In this document: piece by piece, positions 13,701-25,160 of the stretch
How the letters are laid out: each line of letters opens with the position of its first letter
Numbering within the stretch: position 1 is the stretch's first letter
DNA from: Chromobotia macracanthus
Taxonomy: Eukaryota > Chordata > Actinopteri > Cypriniformes > Botiidae
Direction: 5' to 3'
Assembly: GCA_036877525.1 (NCBI GenBank)
Contig: JAZGTH010000019.1
Span: 2,402,001-2,466,000, forward strand
Length of the DNA: 64,000 nt
Position numbers and translations under genes: made by a program
The notes under the pieces: model-generated
Told to the model about the DNA's origin: nothing
The model's input: only the letters and a program-made list of their open reading frames with translations
Database searches by the model: none

Positions 13701-16700
13701 CATATGTTACACACATACACAGTACACATGCTCTGCGCGCACACAAACTCTTGAGACCAGACCTTACGTGTGGAATTGTTTTTCCAGTCTGAAGCCCAGT
13801 GTCTGCTAGACCCATTAAAATGAACTAACAGCATTGGATACAACAGTGGGTAATACATTTCAGATTGATAAACAATGTCTTCTAATTGTATCTTGGGATA
13901 TAATAAGCCCCCCTTCACCTACAGATTTTTGTTCTATACTCCCTTTGGTATGCACAAACACACATTGTGGTTTGTAGTGTTTGTGGTGGCCTGTTTGCAC
14001 TCTGTATGCACTATTGCATTGTTCCTCTTAAAAACGCTTTAATGATTTCTAATGCAGTATAAATCACCTGAAGAACCTGAAGAAGTATGTGTGTTCAAGA
14101 GTTAGGATGATGTCAAGGCCGAAAACCTGCTGCTTCAGCAAAATTAAAGTGAATATGAAATGTTGTTTGAAAGCAGTTTTACTTCCATAATCTAAATCAT
14201 AATCCCTTTTTAAAAAGTATCTTAAAAAGGATTTAGTTATGACATAGCCCCAAGACATGACTTGCTAGTCGGTTGCTGGGAAAAGACATTTTCATTCAAG
14301 ATTGGACAAAAATTTGTATAGTGCAAAGTCATTATTTGTCCATTTTTTCCAGAATATGCAAGATTTTAAATGTGTTTTTATCTGCCAAAAAGTTCAATTT
14401 GACAATTTCTAGAATCACACCATACACAGACTAAAAGCCACAAAACTCCAATTTGCATTGCCACATGATTTCAGTTTCATCGGATTTATTCCTCCTCTTT
14501 TCAAAATATTTTTGTCTTCTAAGGTGCACACATTTAGTCAGACGTGTGTCAGGCTGCAATTACTGCTCACTTCTGACACGCACGTGGTTAAGGTTTCTGT
14601 GGTGCAGTAAAGCTATTAGCCTGGAGGGTTGCCCACTACTCAATAATACCACAGGGATATTAGGCCTAATGTTCTGTAACCCAATTCTTGAGCTCTCCAA
14701 AAACATAATACAGCTCAACAAGAAATCCCTGTGAAACTATGCCAATAAAAGAAACTGCAGATACAGTGGGGGCAGGGGAGGTGGTTTTTGTTTTAACACA
14801 CATAACATCACAAAACATGGAGCCAGTACCTGGACCGACACTCTTAATAGCAACATTAGTTGTTACTTTATTATGTGATCAGTGAGCAGTCAAAGATGCT
14901 AGTGTGAAGAGTGAGGAGTACATCTTTCCTAAAATTTTAGGTCCAAATGCTAACCTTCAAACACAATGAGATCACCAGCTGTGTAATTTAATAAAAATAA
15001 CATGATCTACTAACTAATGCACTTCTCTTGAAGTCCATTTCCACTTAGTGCATACTATATGTTGGATTATATACTGGTTTTGGATTATATACACCGGAAC
15101 AAGCTAATCAGCGTCTTCAGGATTGCTTGAAAATTACAGATAAGGCCATGACAACACTGAAATTAAACTATGCAGGACTATGGCCCTCCAGGACTGGAAC
15201 TGAGAAGTCATGGTGTAATACCAAGGGCTTTACTTCCCATGCTTTATCACAGGGACACTCAGTCCTGCTCCTGGATACCTTCTCGCAGATTATAGGTCAA
15301 ACCTTAGAGTCTTAGAGTTCACTTGAAAATTACGGGCAGGTGTGTTTGGACCATCAGGAAGGAAGATCTCCAGGAACAGGATTGAGCACTTGTGCTATAA
15401 CAGTTCAAACAACAAAATCAACAAAAATCAACAAAATAGGTAATAAAATTGTACCTATTTTAGCAATCTGTATTCTTCCCTCTATCTACATTACAGTAAT
15501 TTTTCTTGCGGAGGAAGGTTTCAAAAAGGGCAAAACTCAAGCCCAGTGAAGTCCTGACTCTCCCAGCTGCTTCAGGCACACTGCTGAGCCACTGTCAGAG
15601 CTGAATTCCTCAACTGGAGGGGACTGAGATCATACATCCATAGCCAGTTCACAGAAGAAAGAAAGAGACACACAGATTACAGAGAGTAAACTCAATAAAT
15701 AAAATGATAAACAAAAAATGTCTTTGTTTCTGTTTATAAGTGTGAAGGTACTCTTCCTCTCACCAGCATCACTAAACAAATAATGTAAAAATGTTTCATT
15801 TTCAGTTGGGTTTCCCACACACCTCTCTCCCTTGCATTGGTTGGAAAACAGATAATCTCACCCCAAACTCATGTCATTAGTCCAGAATGTTACTCTGTTG
15901 AACTGATTGAGATGCTTAAATCTACAGATCAATGTTTTGATAGTGCCTCAATGTTTACACTTACTACACTAAGAACTTTTTTGGATTAATTCTGATTGAT
16001 TTATTATCATTATCCAAAACAATGTGTTCTGAATTTCAGCATAATAATCATGAGCAATGGGACTGGTCATAGTCTATCGAAAACTTCAGTCAGAAGTTAC
16101 TTTTGACAAATGTGTACAGTACATTTGCCTCTGTACATTCAACTGTATTTAAACACAAAAAAATTACACAGCTTAATTGACATGGTTGAAGGATTTCAAG
16201 TTATTAGAAGAAATTAGCTTTAAAAAAATACTAGCTATTGAAACACCCCATTTGAATACTTGACTAATTCAGAAAAACTGCTACACTGCTGACCTCCCCA
16301 AGATGTAATCTCGACATCTGACTACCCGTTCTTCCCAGGGTGAAAGCAGATCTCCTCTAAAGTTGTGAAAGTGTTGAAAGGTTGTTATGCTAAATCTGAA
16401 GTTAAAGGTTTGAAAAGATCTGGCAGGTGGATTACCTAATAGAGTGGGGAAGATGTGGATAATCTGCTCCATTTGTGTTAACTTTCCTACCTAGGAAGTG
16501 TTCAACCTCTTCCCAGGTCTTCCCAGGGAAACTCCTCAGACATCAGCAGGGGACAGAAATAAACAAGCATTGTTTATAAGATAAAGAAAACTCTTATTGT
16601 TTATGAAAGCTGCAGGTGCTTTATCATGGCTGTTTTTTCTTAGGCATTCATCACTAGCCAGAAGACACACTCCTGCAGTCTGAAACTTAATGCTTACTCA

Positions 16701-18169
16701 AGCCTAAGTATCCCGAGAGATTTGCAACATAGCAGCTATTAATTTAAGCACTCAACATCCCTGTTTAAACTGATGAAGCCTACAAAACTGGCACACTAGT
16801 CGCTGTGAAAGAGGTTAAGTTTTCAACTGAGCCTTTAAACTACAAATCACTGGGCCCCCGCACCTCATGTGTCCTGACCAAGCACCCACATTCCCTAGGT
16901 GGCCCCTTCTCAGAGAGAGTCCTACAGACAATAACTCTGTCTATATGTAAAAACCTTATGATTTACAACTACATTTACAATTAGTCATGATTTACAGGGC
17001 AGCTTTGCCAAACAGATGAGAGATGGCCATCACTGAAATGTACAATCCCTTGTACACTCAGAAATAAGGTCAATATGTTAGCCAAGCCCTGACTGATGCC
17101 CAAAGAATTAGGGCTGCTAGCAGAGTCATTGATGCCATACATTCATATTCTGTACAGCCACGTGCAATTATAGGACAATTATTCAATTCCATGGCAAATA
17201 CACATAACAAATATCCCCCAAGTGGCTGGAAAATAAACCATTAGAAATTCAGCACCTTATGTTGTTGTTGTTAAGCTTAACTTTCCGTTCTCTGTAAATT
17301 CCAGCTAAATGAATCTTAATAACCATCAAATTTCACTGTGACCCAGAGGAATTTTAGAGAGGAGGGAAAACATGGAAGTCTAATTTTAGATAATTGTGAT
17401 TATTGTTCAGTCTATGTCACACTGAACTGATGGGACACATTTCAAGATCTTGTTAAGAACATTGCTGCATATGGTGTCGTTTATAAACTGTTCGTAGTAA
17501 AAATTCCATTGAGGATACTGCTGCTGTATAACAAAAGTTAAAATGTTAAAAGTGTAAAAAGTGTATGTATTGGTAGTGTAAGCAGATCTATCACTTTGGC
17601 ATTTGGTAGGAAAATTATTCCTATTAATTAAGCATAATTCCCATCATCAGACAGGTTTGTAAAGAGAGAACTGCTGAAATTGCTGACCTGGTGACACCTG
17701 CTTCCACTCTGTATGGCAATACAATTGTGCTTTCAAATAATCTCCTTAACTTTAACAAATCCCATTCACGTGTTTCTCCAAAAGGACCTATATAAAAAAA
17801 AACAGGTTTCTAAACCCTAAAATCTACTAGTTTCAACTATATTAACTCCTGGCCATACAGAAGATTTTTCTGTTTTCTGTTTCAACATGTTTTGAAAACA
17901 ATTTACCAAATACCTAACATGGGTTTCCTTCAGGTTGTGTTTAGTAAAGTTTAACATCCGTAAATCAAAGCTGAGGGCAACAAATTAGAATTTATAAATT
18001 ATGCAATATTAAACCAATTTCCCTACTTTTAAATTATGTTAGACAACTTGCCAGTTCTTACCAGGGTTTCTGCTTGATCTTGGTCATAATCGTAGTCGTG
18101 ACTTGACTCCAAAGCAAGGTTTGCATAAAGCAATGCGAGACAGAAGACAGAAATTCCAAATAAGTGCAT
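4584..18169 (-). CDS. vegfc: vegfc, vascular endothelial growth factor C, partial (exons 1-4, 3' end off window)
   Basis: This secreted ligand of VEGFR-3/VEGFR-2 drives lymphatic and venous endothelial growth. The coding parts are 18169-18062, 8008-7798, 7540-7350 and 4723-4584 (108+211+191+140 nt), joined at phases 0, 1 and 0, giving 216 full codons plus two bases. Residues 1 to about 20 are a signal peptide and about 21-97 the N-terminal propeptide. Residues about 98-213 are the PDGF/VEGF homology domain with signature PPCVSVYRCGGCC (140-152). An RR pair at 212-213 matches the known C-terminal processing site of VEGF-C. The exon 4 string DVYRQRHSIIRR separates it from VEGF-D. Human VEGFC has seven exons and 419 residues, so the silk-homology C-terminal propeptide (usually exons 5-7) is missing here. 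I scanned 1-4583 by eye for its CxCxC repeats and saw none, so it most likely lies beyond the left edge. Confidence 0.96.
5748..5820 (-). repeat. tRNA-derived SINE or tRNA-like fragment
   Basis: On the minus strand the sequence shows an A-box-like TAACTCAGCTGGT (5810-5798) and a B-box-like GGTTCAATTCC (5766-5756) at tRNA spacing, with an anticodon-loop-like TTGCAAC between them. The acceptor stem does not pair well and there is no intact tRNA cloverleaf, so it is a decayed pseudo-tRNA or SINE head rather than a working tRNA gene. Confidence 0.6.
6270..6335. repeat. C/T-rich low-complexity stretch
   Basis: An imperfect run of CT and TCTG units in vegfc intron 3. Confidence 0.75.
7350..7540 (-). 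CDS. vegfc: vegfc exon 3: cystine-knot core
   Basis: This exon encodes residues 107-170. The acceptor is CCCTAG|GCATTG and the donor is ACG|GTGAGC, phase 0. It carries the PDGF/VEGF signature PPCVSVYRCGGCC and cysteines C117, C123, C142, C148, C151, C152 and C159, which fit the family spacing for the knot and the inter-subunit bonds. CMNIS at 159-163 keeps the N-glycosylation sequon. WRKTLCMPRQVCLDVGKEFG is near-identical to vertebrate VEGF-C. No frameshift or stop interrupts it. Confidence 0.97.
7541..7797 (-). other. vegfc intron 2, short
   Basis: A 257-bp intron from GTGAGT to CCCTAG, much shorter than its neighbours. No repeat or motif was seen in it. Confidence 0.9.
7798..8008 (-). CDS. 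vegfc: vegfc exon 2: N-terminal propeptide and start of mature domain
   Basis: This exon encodes residues 37-106 plus the first base of codon 107. The acceptor is a T-rich tract ending TTTAG|GAGCAT and the donor is AAAA|GTGAGT (phase 1). The motif EQLRSAGSVDELM matches the conserved propeptide segment of VEGF-C. The tail FAAAYFNLEILK matches the conserved N-terminal processing region, where human VEGF-C is cut between two alanines; the equivalent here would be near residues 97/98. The middle stretch (KAGAHVPHREHGPTK) diverges from mammals. The 211-nt length is close to the human exon (from memory). Confidence 0.95.
8571..9056. mobile_element. Tc1/mariner-type non-autonomous MITE
   Basis: Terminal inverted repeats CACTACCAGTCAAAAGTTTG (left) and, on the right, the reverse complement of CACTGCCAGTGAAAAGTTTG, differ at three positions. 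Both ends abut TA (8569-8570 and 9057-9058), the target site of Tc1/mariner elements. I recognise the end motif and the TGAGTAGGTGTTTCC-like 3' segment from a common teleost repeat (memory). The 486-bp body has no transposase frame. Near the right end AAATAAGTAGGTG faces its own complement, making a secondary hairpin. It lies in vegfc intron 1. Confidence 0.8.
13245..13266. repeat. Perfect 22-bp palindrome
   Basis: ATTGGGGATTA is followed immediately by its exact reverse complement. The CCAAT-like ends and TTATAA centre could bind a dimeric factor, but this may be chance. It lies in vegfc intron 1. Confidence 0.8.
15090..15392. repeat. Two abutting fragments of a cyprinid interspersed repeat
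   Basis: The first fragment (about 15090-15200) has GGAACAAGCTAATCAGCGTC and ends with GGCCCTCCAGGACTGGAACT. The second (about 15250-15392) opens with CACTCAGTCCTGCTCCTGGA and ends near CTCCAGGAACAGGATTGAGC. These strings match, from memory, an interspersed repeat common in cyprinid fish that also includes a GTTTAGCTCCAACC arm, seen again at 29930. No coding sequence. Confidence 0.55.
18062..18169 (-). CDS. vegfc: vegfc exon 1 coding part: signal peptide and acidic N-terminus
   Basis: The frame opens with ATG at 18169-18167, with A at -3, and encodes 36 residues beginning MHLFGISVF. A hydrophobic core (about residues 5-20) makes a signal peptide. It is followed by a short acidic, Tyr/Asp-rich stretch (DYDYDQDQAE) in place of the longer Ala-rich segment of mammals. 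The donor is CTG|GTAAGA at 18061, phase 0, which joins exon 2 without changing frame. The open frame extends upstream of this ATG, but I saw no other in-frame ATG close by, and the family normally starts at the MHL motif. The signal cleavage point was not computed. Confidence 0.92.
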
Positions 18170-18690
18170 TTTAAAACAGAAACCTCTGGACAGAGTCTGC
18201 TGAAAGTTCCTCTTTGTCACGTTGCAGCTTTCAGCAGCCGTTGTTGTTTTTTTATTTTTACAAAACTATCCTTCAATTAAAAACAGCACTCATACATCCA
18301 ACATTTTAAGAAGGTGCAGCTGTTGAGATACTGGTCCATGGAATGCAGCGCGAACTCTTCAGTCCCTTCAGCAGCGCCTCTTAACATCCAGTCTGTGCGG
18401 AGAAAGATCAGTGTGGAAGTGAGCTCAGCGCTCAATGGCATGTTTTATGCAATTTCACCAAGTGGATGTTCTCCTCCCCCTCTCCGTTTCCCCTGCCTGC
18501 CTCTCCAATCGCTGTTATACACATTTCGAGACATCAAGAGAGCCACGGCACGCGTGCTTTCTCAGATCATGGTTTTTGGACACCATGCGCCAAGGTTGCC
18601 GTGCGCAATTTACGCAGCAACGCGCGGATTGAATCTCTAAAGATGCGCGTTTCTGTGTGTAATATTTGAAAGGTCAGTGATTAATAAATA
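18170..18690 (-). promoter_or_regulatory. Probable vegfc 5'UTR and promoter region
   Basis: This block directly upstream of the vegfc start codon is visibly richer in G+C and CpG than its surroundings (for example GCGCG runs near 18550 and 18616) and is nearly free of stops in several frames, as CpG-type promoters often are. A CCAAT motif lies at about 18504-18508. A C/T-rich run near 18472-18487 reads on the minus strand as a GA/GC-box-like stretch. I saw no clear TATA box, so the transcription start is not placed. A T/A-rich run at 18246-18263 may lie in the leader. Confidence 0.5.
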
Positions 18691-20203
18691 GTTTTAACGA
18701 GTGTACAAATCATGCATGGCTCAAATGATTTGAAATGATAAACTGTGAATTTTTATAAGTTTTATTTGTATTATGCATGCAGCAAAAGGGTACCTGACTA
18801 TGAAAATGTGTTATCATAAAGTTTAAATGCTTTAGTATATGAACATACAAAAACTATGAGATAAAGGGTGAATTCTAATTAATCTGAGCTTAAAGGTTTT
18901 GATATTCAGACTGTCACAAACTGACCCAGTTTACCTAAATTTACACATTCAGAAAAACTGAATTCATTAATTCAGAACTCTATTAATTGACTACAGATAC
19001 CTAAATATGCCACTGGCACCTTCCAGTCAAAAACAGCATGATATTACAGTCATCTGTCTGGCGGACTGGTGGCTTAAAAATTCAAGGGTAATATAAAAAT
19101 GAGTTGCTTTGGGGCGGTTTTAATTCCTTTCAAGGATTCTTCTCTATAGGGGGTCCTAGTCTTCAAGTTCACTGAGTGCTCTCTTCTAATGCTGTGGAAT
19201 GCAAGTCCCACTTCAGCCATTGTGTTCCATTCACCGTTGTCAAATGGTTGCTTTTAATTTTGTGATCTCCTCAAATACTACTTTAAGAAGCAGGCTAAAC
19301 AGCCGCTGCTGAAAGCATTCAGTGTTAACTCTAACGGCCTGTTTTGAATAGGCTTAAAGACTAAGGATTGGTGAATGATAACCTAATTAGCTATGATGCC
19401 ACCGAATACCTGAATATGAAAACATACTTCCATGTACATTTAAATTGCTTCTGAACTGATTTTGCAGGGCAATTTTTGCATGATTTGTTTACTGTTAAAT
19501 ATAAAAACGGATAGAGACAAAGGATTGTACCAAATAATTGATGAAAACAAATATGGTTGTTAATGCCAAACAATCTACATGCAGGGAGATCATAGTAATT
19601 CAAAATCATTTCAATTTACTTGTAGATTTAGTGTTACTGCAGATTGCATTGATTATTTCTTTATAATATAACAAATATTAAGCAAATGTCAGTCATACAC
19701 TTGGCAGTGGCCAATAGTATAGCCTGCTTTCTTGGACTTCTCTTTGCATATAAACAATGTCTCGTTCTGCTTGCCCGAATGCTTTGACTGGACTAAAAAG
19801 TCAAAGTTCAGTCTGGTTTTATAAGGAATAAAACGGGTCAATTCTGCTATGACATTACTGAACACATTACTTAGAAGTTATAACGTTGTTATTCAACAGT
19901 CTGGAACTGCTTTAAATGTTTAGCCACTACCGATAGCATCTTATATAAAAGTCATGTAGGCGTTTGATTTCCTCACTGGGAATTTGGACATATTTAGCTT
20001 TTAGCCTAAAAGAGTTTCAGAAGCTAACCGCAGCTTTTGTTTTACATGATTATTGACATGCTTTTAAATTTTTTCTTACTCAGCCCACACATACCAAGAA
20101 ATCTAGTATTGTGTCCTTATTTAAACTTTCAGTGCTTACTTTCCGAAACTCCTTTCAAATTAGTGCAGCTTTATATTGTATTTATTCATGTAATGTTTTT
20201 AAA

Positions 20204-20252
20204 AAAAGTCAGAACAGACTTTAAAAAAATTTAAAAGTCTGTTCTGACTTTT
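20204..20252. repeat. Perfect 19-bp hairpin, 11-base loop
   Basis: Arms 20204-20222 and 20234-20252 are exact complements (core GTCAGAACAGAC) around an A-rich loop. It resembles a small fold-back element or a hairpin RNA source; no flanking duplication was identified. Confidence 0.8.
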
Positions 20253-20639
20253 ACAAGTTCAAAGTCAGTCTAAGGGTTGTCTTAAATTACTTTCCAGCTT
20301 TTCCGTGTTTTTTATAAAGACGATGTTTCATAACTATATTCAAATTTTCTTTGCCATTCATCGCTGTACGCTGTACAGTGTAACTTTCATGAGCTCATTA
20401 AAATGCTATTATAGTACTAAACCAAAGCCAACACATCATAATGATTTGATAAGGTTGCTTGGGCTCAGATCATTTACCTTTTAAGAGCAGTAAAAACTAT
20501 TTAAATATCCAAACAATGTTTCATCTGCACATTTTCTTTACAGTTTCTTTCTATATCATTTGCATAAACGAGATCTATATAGTAGCCTATTTAGAATAAA
20601 TGCTCTATATTCCCAAATCCATCACCAGATTGCTTTAGT

Positions 20640-21080
20640 TTGTCAAGCAGACTTCTGGACTACCTGGACCAGTCTTCTTCGTATGTCACTATCCACAGTA
20701 TGAGAGCTCACTCTGTGGGCTGAAAAAGATGATACCACCACAGGAATTTTGGTCTTCATGGCACAGGGACCCAGCACTGTCTAGCACTTCAGCATGTCTG
20801 CTCACGTGTGCACAGTTTGTTCCCACACATTGGGAATTGCTCCTGCCGGAACTGGGGAACAATGGATGTGGGAGTCCTGTGACTGGACCACTGCTTTGGG
20901 AAGCGCTGGACCTTGTTAATCCTGGAATTTGCGGGTGTCCCTTGCGTTTTAAACAACGGCTGTATTAGGCTGGACAGATCGATGAGGATAAGTTGGTAGG
21001 GTCACAGGGGGCAGACCTAATCTTGCACTCTCCAGCACTCTTTGACACCCTTATTTGGTTTGTTTGTTTGTAATAAATTG
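20640..21080 (+). other. GC-richer patch with open frame and AATAAA, possible old insertion
   Basis: The patch stands out from its AT-rich surroundings. It includes a 79-codon frame (20729-20968) with no recognisable domain and AATAAA near 21072. This could be the 3' part of a retroelement, an LTR fragment or a retrocopy. No poly(A) tail or target duplication was seen, so the nature stays open. Confidence 0.25.
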
Positions 21081-22419
21081 CACCCGTGATGGAATGTTTT
21101 GGCATTGAAGGTTTATTTATGGGAACATACTTTTTGTTGCTTGTGTTTATTGGCTGTAAAGATCCAGGTTTTTTGGTTATTTAATTAAAAGAGTATATAT
21201 TTATTTTAAAAGTTTACACTGTTAAAACTGACCCTATAGAATTTAACAGCAAGCAGAGGGCCCATGTTTCAAAAGGGAAACGTGTTGTGACTGAGATAAG
21301 GAGTTGTTTTAAAGCTTCTTTGTTTCACAGTTGACAGCTGACACAATTAATTAACCAACAAATAAGAAACACATGCAAAAGACTACCAAGAGCGTTTGTG
21401 GTTTTGTGTGTGTTTATGATAACTTGGTGAGAATTGTACCAGACACTTGTGTTAGCAACAAATTTGCTGTTTTTATGCATGGCTTGAAAAAGATTATGTC
21501 TACATACCCCTACCAGAAGAAACATTAGCTTTGGGAGAAATAATTATCTTATGTCGCCAACAAATATGAATGTCTTTTATACAAACACAATTTGTTTATG
21601 TTTGATCTCATAAATGTTCTTGATTAAATATGTCTATAAAACACCTGTTACCCAAATTCCCATACAATATTTTAAAAGAATAATTTTACAATACTGCTTT
21701 TAACAAACAGACCCTTAATGTGAAAATATTTTTAGTGAAAATAGCTGTAGACAAAAAATGTCATTTGTAGTGTAGCAGTAAACCACTGCTTGTCTTCTAA
21801 TTGGCATGCTGAGGAATGTTTGATGAGTGGACAGCACTTCATAAAAAGTGTCAGAACCATTGGTTAGTGGGCAAAGATTCCAGAGGCATTTGACCCTCAG
21901 CTCATTGACATATTTGCCCAGCAAATTACCCTCACAGAAAAGGTTTTCAAAGTAAGAGACCGCTGAAGTGACCTGTTCAAAGTGATCTTTTACACATGTT
22001 AAAACATTCCTGCTCACACACACACTCTGTCATACGAAAGTCACTAAAGAGTGAGAGAATGAGGAGGGGCAAGAGAGAGAGAAAGAGGGAGAGACCTTCC
22101 ACCTCTGGCCTGCTTGCATTCATATGGAAATAAGTCTTCTTAAGAAGTTTAGGTTAAACTCTGAATGAGGATTAACATGGCTCCTGCTTCACTAAACACT
22201 GCAATTACTGAGCACACATCTACTCCACTGCCAATATAAATATTGTCCAAACTGCATTAGCAAAGTCGCAAACAAAATTGCATTTCCTGGTACAGAGTAA
22301 ATCAATTTAGCAAATAATTTTTCTGTACTGCAACAACTTAAATTTAGACCATGAAATGTTTATCTCACATTGTACATGGCATGGGATGAAAGTTTAACAG
22401 GGTAAAACTTGTAATGTAA

Positions 22420-22495
22420 AATTAGTTATGTTATGTAAAATTATGTTATGAGTTATAATATGTTATAATTATGTTATGTTATGTTAAGAGATAAT
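22420..22495. repeat. Decayed TTATG-rich tandem repeat
   Basis: Units of GTTAT/TTATG recur irregularly with interruptions. Confidence 0.6.
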
Positions 22496-24905
22496 ATATT
22501 TTTACTGCACTTATTAAATTTTGTTAATGCTGGCTGGTTAGTTGGTGTGTTTATGATAATTTGTGAGAATTATTTCAGCTAGTTGTTTTTGTGCATGCTT
22601 TGAAATTTTTTAAATGTATTAGTAGCCTAAATGTTAAAAGTAAGAATAATTAAGATTAGATTTAATGCTTTAGAAGTATGTTCATATTTACAGTTATTGT
22701 AATTGTAGTTACCTAATGTTAACAAATAGAACCCTATAAAGTGTTATCACTTAGCAGGTCTCTATATTTTTAGAAGAAATAACAAAATTGTGTTTGTATT
22801 TATATCTTTTTGACACAAAAATAAGCTAAGCTTTTGACAATAACCTATTTGCCCCCTAATGATACCATTGTTTACTGACCCTTTCTGTTGTTAACTTTAT
22901 ATTATGGATAGATAATGAGGCCATAGAGGCACCTTGACAAAGACTGATTCACTTTGCCTTTGGGATTAAGGCAAGGTGTTAAGCAACAAAACTGAAAACA
23001 TAGCTTCTTAAAAGTGGGCCATTGGCCTAATCTTTTATATATCATCACCCACATATGTCACACTGTGTGTGGGGGAATGATGCCTTTCACCAAAGATAAT
23101 CTGTGATTTGTCTAACAGACAGATTTGTCCAAACTGGCCCTTTAAGCTTCACTGGTCATATACAGTGGATCATTTCTCTCAGTGTAATACATATTTATGT
23201 TGTTGTGAACTGTTCCCATTGAGATCTGAAATTTGCTCCTTTACTGCTTGTACTGTCTAAACATTTCTTTTGTTAAAAAAAATCTTCAAATCTAATTGTT
23301 TAAGTATAATAAAGGCCATCCTAAGCGAATACAAGGCCCAGGGCAACCTTTGCAGAAATGGTCCGTTCGTAATGGTGTTCCCAGTCACCACGGGGCCTGA
23401 AGGACGGTATATTTGCATGTTCTATTAAGGATAACTGTGTCTGACTTCAATTTTTGGAAAATGTTCTCTTCCTTTAGACATGACTCAATGTTTTTAGAGG
23501 AAACAAGTTGAGCAGGATTTCAGAGTGATAAGACTTTGCAGCAGAAATAGTGACAAGTGTGTATTCGATAACATATTAGCATTCTTAGTCATCGTCAGGG
23601 ACTCACATAAAGACTGGTACAAGGTCGGATACAGATAACAAAGTTTAGTGACACTGTGTTGGAAACAGGGAAAAACAGTGAGTCAACTGAAATATTAAGG
23701 AGATCTCGTCTATGATTTTTCTTTCCTATGGGAATTTATTTTTTCTTAAAATCGCCTTTTGGCGATATGAAACACATCACTTCACATTAAAGTTGTGTAA
23801 CTGCAGTGTAGAAATACGAGGGGAATATTGTATGAAATCAAATACAGTCCTGCCAAAGAAAATGAAGGGTGGAAAAAAGACAGAAATGCCAGTGAAACTG
23901 ATGACAGGCTAGATAATTTTGGCTCCAAGTTTCCTGTAAACTAAGTGTGAGCTATCAAACTATATGATACTTTACAATCCACTGGAACACAATCCCAGCT
24001 GTATCAGCATGGCATCACATCTTATGAGATACAGTATGACAGGCATTTCCCTGTAGGGTCATGATGTATATTGAAACAAACACTAATAAACTACAGATCA
24101 CCCAGCACAGTTAAAAAACATCCTTAATCCAAATGTGTTTTGAAGGCCCAGGTTCCAAACATACAAAATAAGGGGGTTTTGTTACCAAATCATAGGCAAA
24201 TATGGCTTATACTAGATATGTGTACATATAGTAATACAACAGATGCAAAAGAATAATGTTCACAGGGGTTGGGGATTAGGACCACCTATAATCAGTGCCG
24301 TGGGAGTGGTAGCATTTCATTTGCAGTATTGAAGGACTACATATTATCATCTGGGTACAACTTGAGCACCTGTCAGTCAAACAACAAACCAACTGTTGCT
24401 CCTCAAAAGACTGAGGCCAGATCACTTGTGAATTAGGAAAATGACCCCTCCAGACTAGCACACGAGAGAGAGAAAGGGAGAGACAGAAGAGGTATGTTTC
24501 CCATGAGCGTTTGCCAGGTTCTGACGGACTAATCCGCTGGGAGAAACAAACCCAGTGTGTTTTGGGGCTTTGGTTAAGTAATGAGGAATTCTTGCCCCAA
24601 TCTCTTATAGGAGAAAATAGGCTGAATTTTTTTCTTTTCCTAAGGACTGCACAGAAACTGATGGCTCAACCTGCTTTGTTAAACAAGAGGCAAAGTTTTA
24701 TTTAATTTACAGAAACACAGATAAGTTTTTGTCAAACAAAGTCTTTGATGGGTGCATGTAAGTAACAACCAAATTCAAATTCACACGTAGATCTGGATGT
24801 TAGCCACATAAAGACTAAATGTTCTGGATTTGACACTCAGAGGCTTAAGAGCTCAAGAGATCAACCTTGTCCCTTTTCTCAACTATTGTCAACCCTTAAC
24901 TGATA

Positions 24906-25160
24906 TGGGATCCAAAAGTTTGAAAATACTTGTGTTTTTGTATTGTATTTATTAGACATGATTTTATTTCAAATTATTTCAGCATACAATTGGAGTAAAA
25001 AGCTTTGAAAAGAACTGAAAAGGCAAAAGTTTAGAATTTCTTAGCATGTCATTGCTTTATGATAGCATGTATTTCAGCTGGTATGGACTCCACAATGTTG
25101 TACAAAACCTCATGATCCATGTTATCCCAGCATGAGCATCAATGAAAGCAAAGATAGTTT
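24906..25160. mobile_element. Degenerate Tc1-like element remnant
   Basis: The left part CCAAAAGTTTGAAAATACTT resembles the end of the MITE at 8571. Further in, GGTATGGACTCCACAA and TGTACAAAACC resemble teleost Tc1-type non-coding segments known from memory. No matching right terminus was found. Confidence 0.4.

Larger units (their letters stand above)
8009..18061 (-). other. vegfc intron 1, about 10 kb
   Basis: A large first intron between GTAAGA and TTTAG. It contains the Tc1/mariner-type MITE (8571-9056), a 22-bp perfect palindrome (13245-13266) and fragments of a cyprinid interspersed repeat (15090-15392). A GC-richer block at 10195-10480 may be a regulatory element but has no support beyond composition. 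The rest looks like ordinary AT-rich intron sequence. Confidence 0.85.

Noticed and set aside
18314..18669. Three overlapping plus-strand frames near the vegfc promoter as a divergent gene
   Set aside because: Several frames open at once in CpG-rich DNA points to composition; no product is recognisable.
21715..22023. 102-codon minus-strand frame
   Set aside because: No recognisable domain, splice sites or promoter; the length is only modestly unusual.
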